Shown: positions 44,121-46,827 of the stretch, in pieces
How positions within the stretch are numbered: the stretch's first letter is position 1
How the letters are laid out: each line of letters starts with the position of its first letter
Assembly: GCA_945901045.1 (NCBI GenBank)
Contig: CAMDKK010000030.1
Location: 1-46,827, forward strand
Direction of reading: 5' to 3'
Source: Limnohabitans sp. Rim8
GTDB taxonomy: Bacteria > Pseudomonadota > Gammaproteobacteria > Burkholderiales > Burkholderiaceae_C
Length of the DNA stretch: 46,827 bases
Translations under genes and position numbers: made by a program
The notes under the pieces: generated by a model
Told to the model about the DNA's origin: nothing
What the model saw: only the letters and a program-made list of their open reading frames with translations
The model's database searches: none

Positions 44121-45926
44121 ATGTACCAATACACCGAATTTGACAAGCAATTCGTGCGCGCCCGCGCCGCACAACACCGCGACCAACTCGAGCGCTGGCA
44201 GGCGGGAGAACTTTCCGATGATGAATTCAAGCCTTTGCGCCTGCAAAACGGCTGGTACGTGCAACGCTATGCCCCCATGCTGCGTGTGGCCGTGCCTTAT
44301 GGCGAAATCTCGGCCCCTCAGCTCCACGTATTAGCCAAGATTGCGCGTGACTTTGACACGCCCGAGCCAGTGCTGTTGGCGCAGGCGCAAGCCACGCAAG
44401 ACAAGATTATCGGTTTGGCCCCCAAGCTGACAACCAACTACGGTCACTTCACCACCCGGCAAAACGTGCAATACAACTGGATTCCGTTGTCCCAATCGGC
44501 TGATGTGATGGACCTTTTAGCCAAAGTCAACATGCACGGCATTCAGACCAGTGGCAATTGCATCCGCAACACCACCACCGATGAGTTGGCCGGTGTGGCG
44601 GTGGACGAAGTGGTGGACCCCCGCCCCTATGCCGAGTTGATCCGCCAGTGGAGCACGTTGCACCCGGAATTCGCCTTTTTACCCCGTAAATTCAAGATCG
44701 CCATCACTGGCGCAACCGAAGACCGCGCCGCCATTGGCTGGCACGATGTGGGACTGCAAATGGTCAAAAATGCGGTCAATGAGGTCGGCTTCAAAGTGTT
44801 GGTGGGTGGCGGCATGGGCCGCACCCCGGTGATAGGCTCGCAGATCCGTGCATTTTTGCCCTGGAATCAAATCATGAACTATCTGGAAGCGGTGGTGCGT
44901 GTCTACAACCGCTGGGGTCGCCGAGATAACCTCTACAAAGCCCGCATCAAGATTTTGGTGAAGGCCGAAGGCCAGCGTTATTTCGATGAAGTCGAGACCG
45001 AATACCAGGAAATACTGCAGCAAGACGGTGGTCTGCACACCATTGCGCAAGCCGAGTTTGATCGAATCAACGCCTGCTTTGTATCGCCTGCACTCGACCT
45101 TCCCAACATGACCGACGAGTGGCTGGCAAAGGCAGAAGCCGACATCAGCATAGAAGCCGCTAAAAACAATGCATTTGCCCGTTGGATGGTGCAAAACGTG
45201 GTGCTACACAAGAACCCTGCGCTTCGCGCTGTCAAGCTGTCCTTCAAGCGCATGGGCCAAGCTCCCGGTGACGCCACCGCCGATCAGCTGGACGCTGCAG
45301 CCGCCTTGGTGAGCAAATATTCTGCGGGCGAAGCCCGTGTGACGCACACCCAAAACCTGGTGCTGCCGTGGGTGCGTCTGGAACAGCTGCATGCACTTTG
45401 GCAAGAAGCCAAAGCCTTGGGCCTGGCCCAACCGAACATTGGCTTGTTGACCGACATGATCGCTTGCCCCGGCGGCGACTACTGCGCATTGGCCAATGCC
45501 CGTTCGCTGCCATTGGCCGCCGCCATCACAGAGCGTTACCAAGACCTGGACGAATTGAACGACCTCGGTCATATTGATTTTCATATCAGTGGTTGCATCA
45601 ACTCCTGCGGCCACCACCACAGTGGTCACATCGGGATTTTGGGGGTCGATAAAGACGGCAAAGAGTGGTACCAGATCACATTGGGCGGTTCGGATGGCAA
45701 AGTACTGTCGGGCGCCGCGGTCGCGGGCAAAGTGGTTGGCCCTTCTTTTTCATCAATTGAAGTGCCAGATGTGATCGAAGCGATTTTGACCACCTACAAA
45801 GAACTGCGCCTGCCAGTGCTGGGCCGCCATGAATACTTTATCGAAACCCTGCAGCGTGTTGGCCAAGACCCTTTCAAGTCCGCAGCCAACGGCGCGCGTC
45901 ATCCAGCCGAAGCACAAACCGCCTGA
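44121..45926 (+). CDS. cysI: Assimilatory sulfite/nitrite reductase, siroheme type
   Basis: A 601-residue ferredoxin- or NADPH-dependent siroheme reductase (CysI/SirA type). The first ferredoxin-like domain has LTTNYGHFTTRQNVQYNW. GNCIRNTTTDELAGV marks the first siroheme domain. The [4Fe-4S]/siroheme cysteines are in ACPGGDYCALANARSL and ISGCINSCGHHHSGHIGILG, and all four are present. The end (GRHEYFIETLQRVGQDPF) is typical. Followed by DUF934 and cysH it most likely reduces sulfite to sulfide. Confidence 0.93.
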   Translation: MYQYTEFDKQFVRARAAQHRDQLERWQAGELSDDEFKPLRLQNGWYVQRYAPMLRVAVPYGEISAPQLHVLAKIARDFDTPEPVLLAQAQATQDKIIGLAPKLTTNYGHFTTRQNVQYNWIPLSQSADVMDLLAKVNMHGIQTSGNCIRNTTTDELAGVAVDEVVDPRPYAELIRQWSTLHPEFAFLPRKFKIAITGATEDRAAIGWHDVGLQMVKNAVNEVGFKVLVGGGMGRTPVIGSQIRAFLPWNQIMNYLEAVVRVYNRWGRRDNLYKARIKILVKAEGQRYFDEVETEYQEILQQDGGLHTIAQAEFDRINACFVSPALDLPNMTDEWLAKAEADISIEAAKNNAFARWMVQNVVLHKNPALRAVKLSFKRMGQAPGDATADQLDAAAALVSKYSAGEARVTHTQNLVLPWVRLEQLHALWQEAKALGLAQPNIGLLTDMIACPGGDYCALANARSLPLAAAITERYQDLDELNDLGHIDFHISGCINSCGHHHSGHIGILGVDKDGKEWYQITLGGSDGKVLSGAAVAGKVVGPSFSSIEVPDVIEAILTTYKELRLPVLGRHEYFIETLQRVGQDPFKSAANGARHPAEAQTA

Positions 45927-45938
45927 CAACAGAACCCG

Positions 45939-46019
45939 TAGGAGTTGCCTGCAAGCGATTGCCAGCGTAAATCGTCATCGCCGACATAGCCGGACATCGC
46001 CAGCAGGCTGACTCCCACA
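45939..46019. repeat. REP-like pair between cysI and the DUF934 gene
   Basis: GTAGGAGTTGCCTGCAAGCGA (45939-45959, plus) and the inverse unit TCGCCAGCAGGCTGACTCCCA (45998-46018) form a BIME-like pair. They match the units at 46420-46535, in the two subtypes ending CTGCAAGCGA and CTGCTGGCGA. Confidence 0.75.
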
Positions 46020-46034
46020 TCACACAAAACGACC

Positions 46035-46424
46035 ATGAAAATCATCTCCGCCCCAGAACACCAAGTTGTTGAGTCGCCCGCTGTGCTGGCGGTGACCAAC
46101 GACATCGATCCGCGCACGCTGGACCTGCAGGGCGTCACGCGCATCGACCTGAAGTTCCCGAAATTCACAGATGGTCGCGCATACAGCCAGGCCTTTTTGC
46201 TGCGTCGCCGGCTTGGTTTTGAAGGTGAATTGCGTGCTACAGGTGAGGTGCTGATTGACCAGCTCGTTCAAATGCAACGCACAGGTTTTGACGTGGCCGT
46301 CTTACGTGAAGGCGTCGATGCTTCTGCCGCCCAACGCCAATTCGATCGCTTTGCCGGTTTCTACCAAGGCTCGGCCGTTGACACCCAACCTCAATTTTCG
46401 AAGTCTTCCTCAAAAAATATGTAG
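46035..46424 (+). CDS. DUF934 domain protein with repeat-altered C-terminus
   Basis: A 129-residue protein of the DUF934 family, always found beside cysI/cysH in Betaproteobacteria and thought to help sulfite reduction. The typical core is DIDPRTLDLQGVTRIDLKFPKFTDGRA, then RRRLGFEGELRATGEVLIDQLVQMQRTGFDVAVL and QRQFDRFAGFYQG. The last residues, SKSSSKNM, run into the REP unit: the stop codon TAG at 46422-46424 is part of TGTAGGAG. The native end has probably been replaced. Start ATG 46035 has no strong ribosome-binding sequence. Confidence 0.88.
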   Translation: MKIISAPEHQVVESPAVLAVTNDIDPRTLDLQGVTRIDLKFPKFTDGRAYSQAFLLRRRLGFEGELRATGEVLIDQLVQMQRTGFDVAVLREGVDASAAQRQFDRFAGFYQGSAVDTQPQFSKSSSKNM

Positions 46425-46535
46425 GAGCCAGCCTGCTGGCGAATTGCATTGACAAGGGGCTGAGTTCTTCGCTTGCAGGCAAGCTCCTACAAAATTCAAA
46501 TGACCTCCATCATCGCCAGCAGTCTGGCCCCTACA
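46420..46535. repeat. REP cluster between DUF934 and cysH
   Basis: Three units: TGTAGGAGCCAGCCTGCTGG (from 46420, plus), the inverse of the other subtype at 46469-46491, and an inverse copy of the first subtype at 46513-46535. The first two can fold into a long hairpin. Confidence 0.75.
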
Positions 46536-46551
46536 AAACTCAAATGACCTC
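46486..46551 (+). repeat. Duplicated cysH start region
   Basis: A 22-bp tract with one change, CTACAAAAYTCAAATGACCT at its core, occurs at 46486-46507 and again at 46530-46551, flanking a REP unit. Both contain an ATG followed by ACCTC; only the second opens the cysH frame. Confidence 0.8.
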
Positions 46552-46827
46552 AAGCCTTATTTCTTCTCGCAGTGCAACGGCCAAAGCCTCCGAGCTGCTG
46601 GCCAAAGCCAGTGCTGAATTTGCCGCCAAGCTGGCCGAAACGAAAGCCCTGCTCCAACGCGCTGCGGCCGATTACGCACCCTTGACCCAGGCCTCCAGCC
46701 TGGGCGCTGAAGACGTGGTGATTACCCACATCATCAACAGCCTGCAGTTGGACATTCCGGTCTTTGTTCTGGAAACCGGCGCTTTGCACACCGAGACCCT
46801 GGCCCTCCTGGAGCGCACTCAGGCGCA
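46544..46827 (+). CDS. cysH: Phosphoadenylyl-sulfate reductase (partial)
   Basis: The first 94 residues of CysH run off the right edge. After a variable start (MTSSLISSRSATAKASEL) come FAAKLAETKALLQRAAADY, SSLGAEDVVITHIINSLQLD and IPVFVLETGALHTETLALLE, the PP-loop-related PAPS/APS-binding core. It reduces (phospho)adenylyl sulfate to sulfite, the substrate of the CysI enzyme upstream. The catalytic Cys near the C-terminus is outside the window, so the APS versus PAPS choice is open. The ATG chosen is the second of two duplicated copies because the first runs into a stop after 16 codons. Confidence 0.93.
   Translation, partial: MTSSLISSRSATAKASELLAKASAEFAAKLAETKALLQRAAADYAPLTQASSLGAEDVVITHIINSLQLDIPVFVLETGALHTETLALLERTQA

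Overview
The window looks like chromosomal DNA of a betaproteobacterium of the order Burkholderiales, most likely a Comamonadaceae relative (Limnohabitans/Rhodoferax/Polaromonas type). This is inferred from gene order (sodB-xseA next to lpxK-trm112-kdsB-adk; hrpA-argA; Fe(II)-trafficking protein followed by an MnmC2-type oxidoreductase; TauE-CysI-DUF934-CysH) and from protein character; no database search was possible. There is no phage, plasmid backbone, rRNA operon or CRISPR array.

Layout. 1-8 kb is core: the tail of a probable methyltransferase, sodB and xseA on the minus strand, then lpxK, a Trm112-like protein, kdsB and adk on the plus strand, an L-asparaginase and lexA sharing a promoter region with two LexA boxes. 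7.4-15.7 kb is mainly catabolic: a D-2-hydroxyacid dehydrogenase with an MFS transporter, then a plus-strand series for acyl-CoA metabolism (3-hydroxyacyl-CoA dehydrogenase, enoyl-CoA hydratase, Crp-type regulator, ACAD10-like phosphotransferase, acyl-CoA dehydrogenase). tRNA-Pro(TGG) and tRNA-Arg(TCT) follow, then an RlmI-like methyltransferase. 16.9-21 kb is accessory: a 73-residue protein and a coupled minus-strand operon of a lipoprotein (Fn3-PEBP-YHYH), a secreted partner and a serine hydrolase.

21-30.5 kb: a decayed livF fragment; the divergent pair pobR (IclR family)/pobA for 4-hydroxybenzoate with a recognisable three-repeat operator; a short CoA-transferase, an NTF2-like protein and an MFS exporter; a cluster of small exported proteins, one with an apparent frameshift; an OsmC-YcaO fusion; MsrB; a PACE-family efflux protein. 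30.9-41.9 kb: hrpA, whose coding frame seems to have absorbed at least two repeat elements, a VapBC toxin-antitoxin pair lodged between hrpA and argA, a low-GC MarR/aminotransferase pair with twin operators, dsbB, fpr, the Fe(II)-trafficking protein and MnmC2. 42-46.8 kb: an MFS transporter and an assimilatory sulfur cluster (TauE/SafE, sulfite/nitrite reductase, DUF934, start of cysH) invaded by five REP-like units.

The most interesting signals are small: REP elements rewriting the DUF934 C-terminus and duplicating the cysH start; repeat insertions inside hrpA; a probable scar of lost exbB-exbD upstream of lpxK together with DnaA-box-like sites; the PobR operator; and the small exported-protein cluster.
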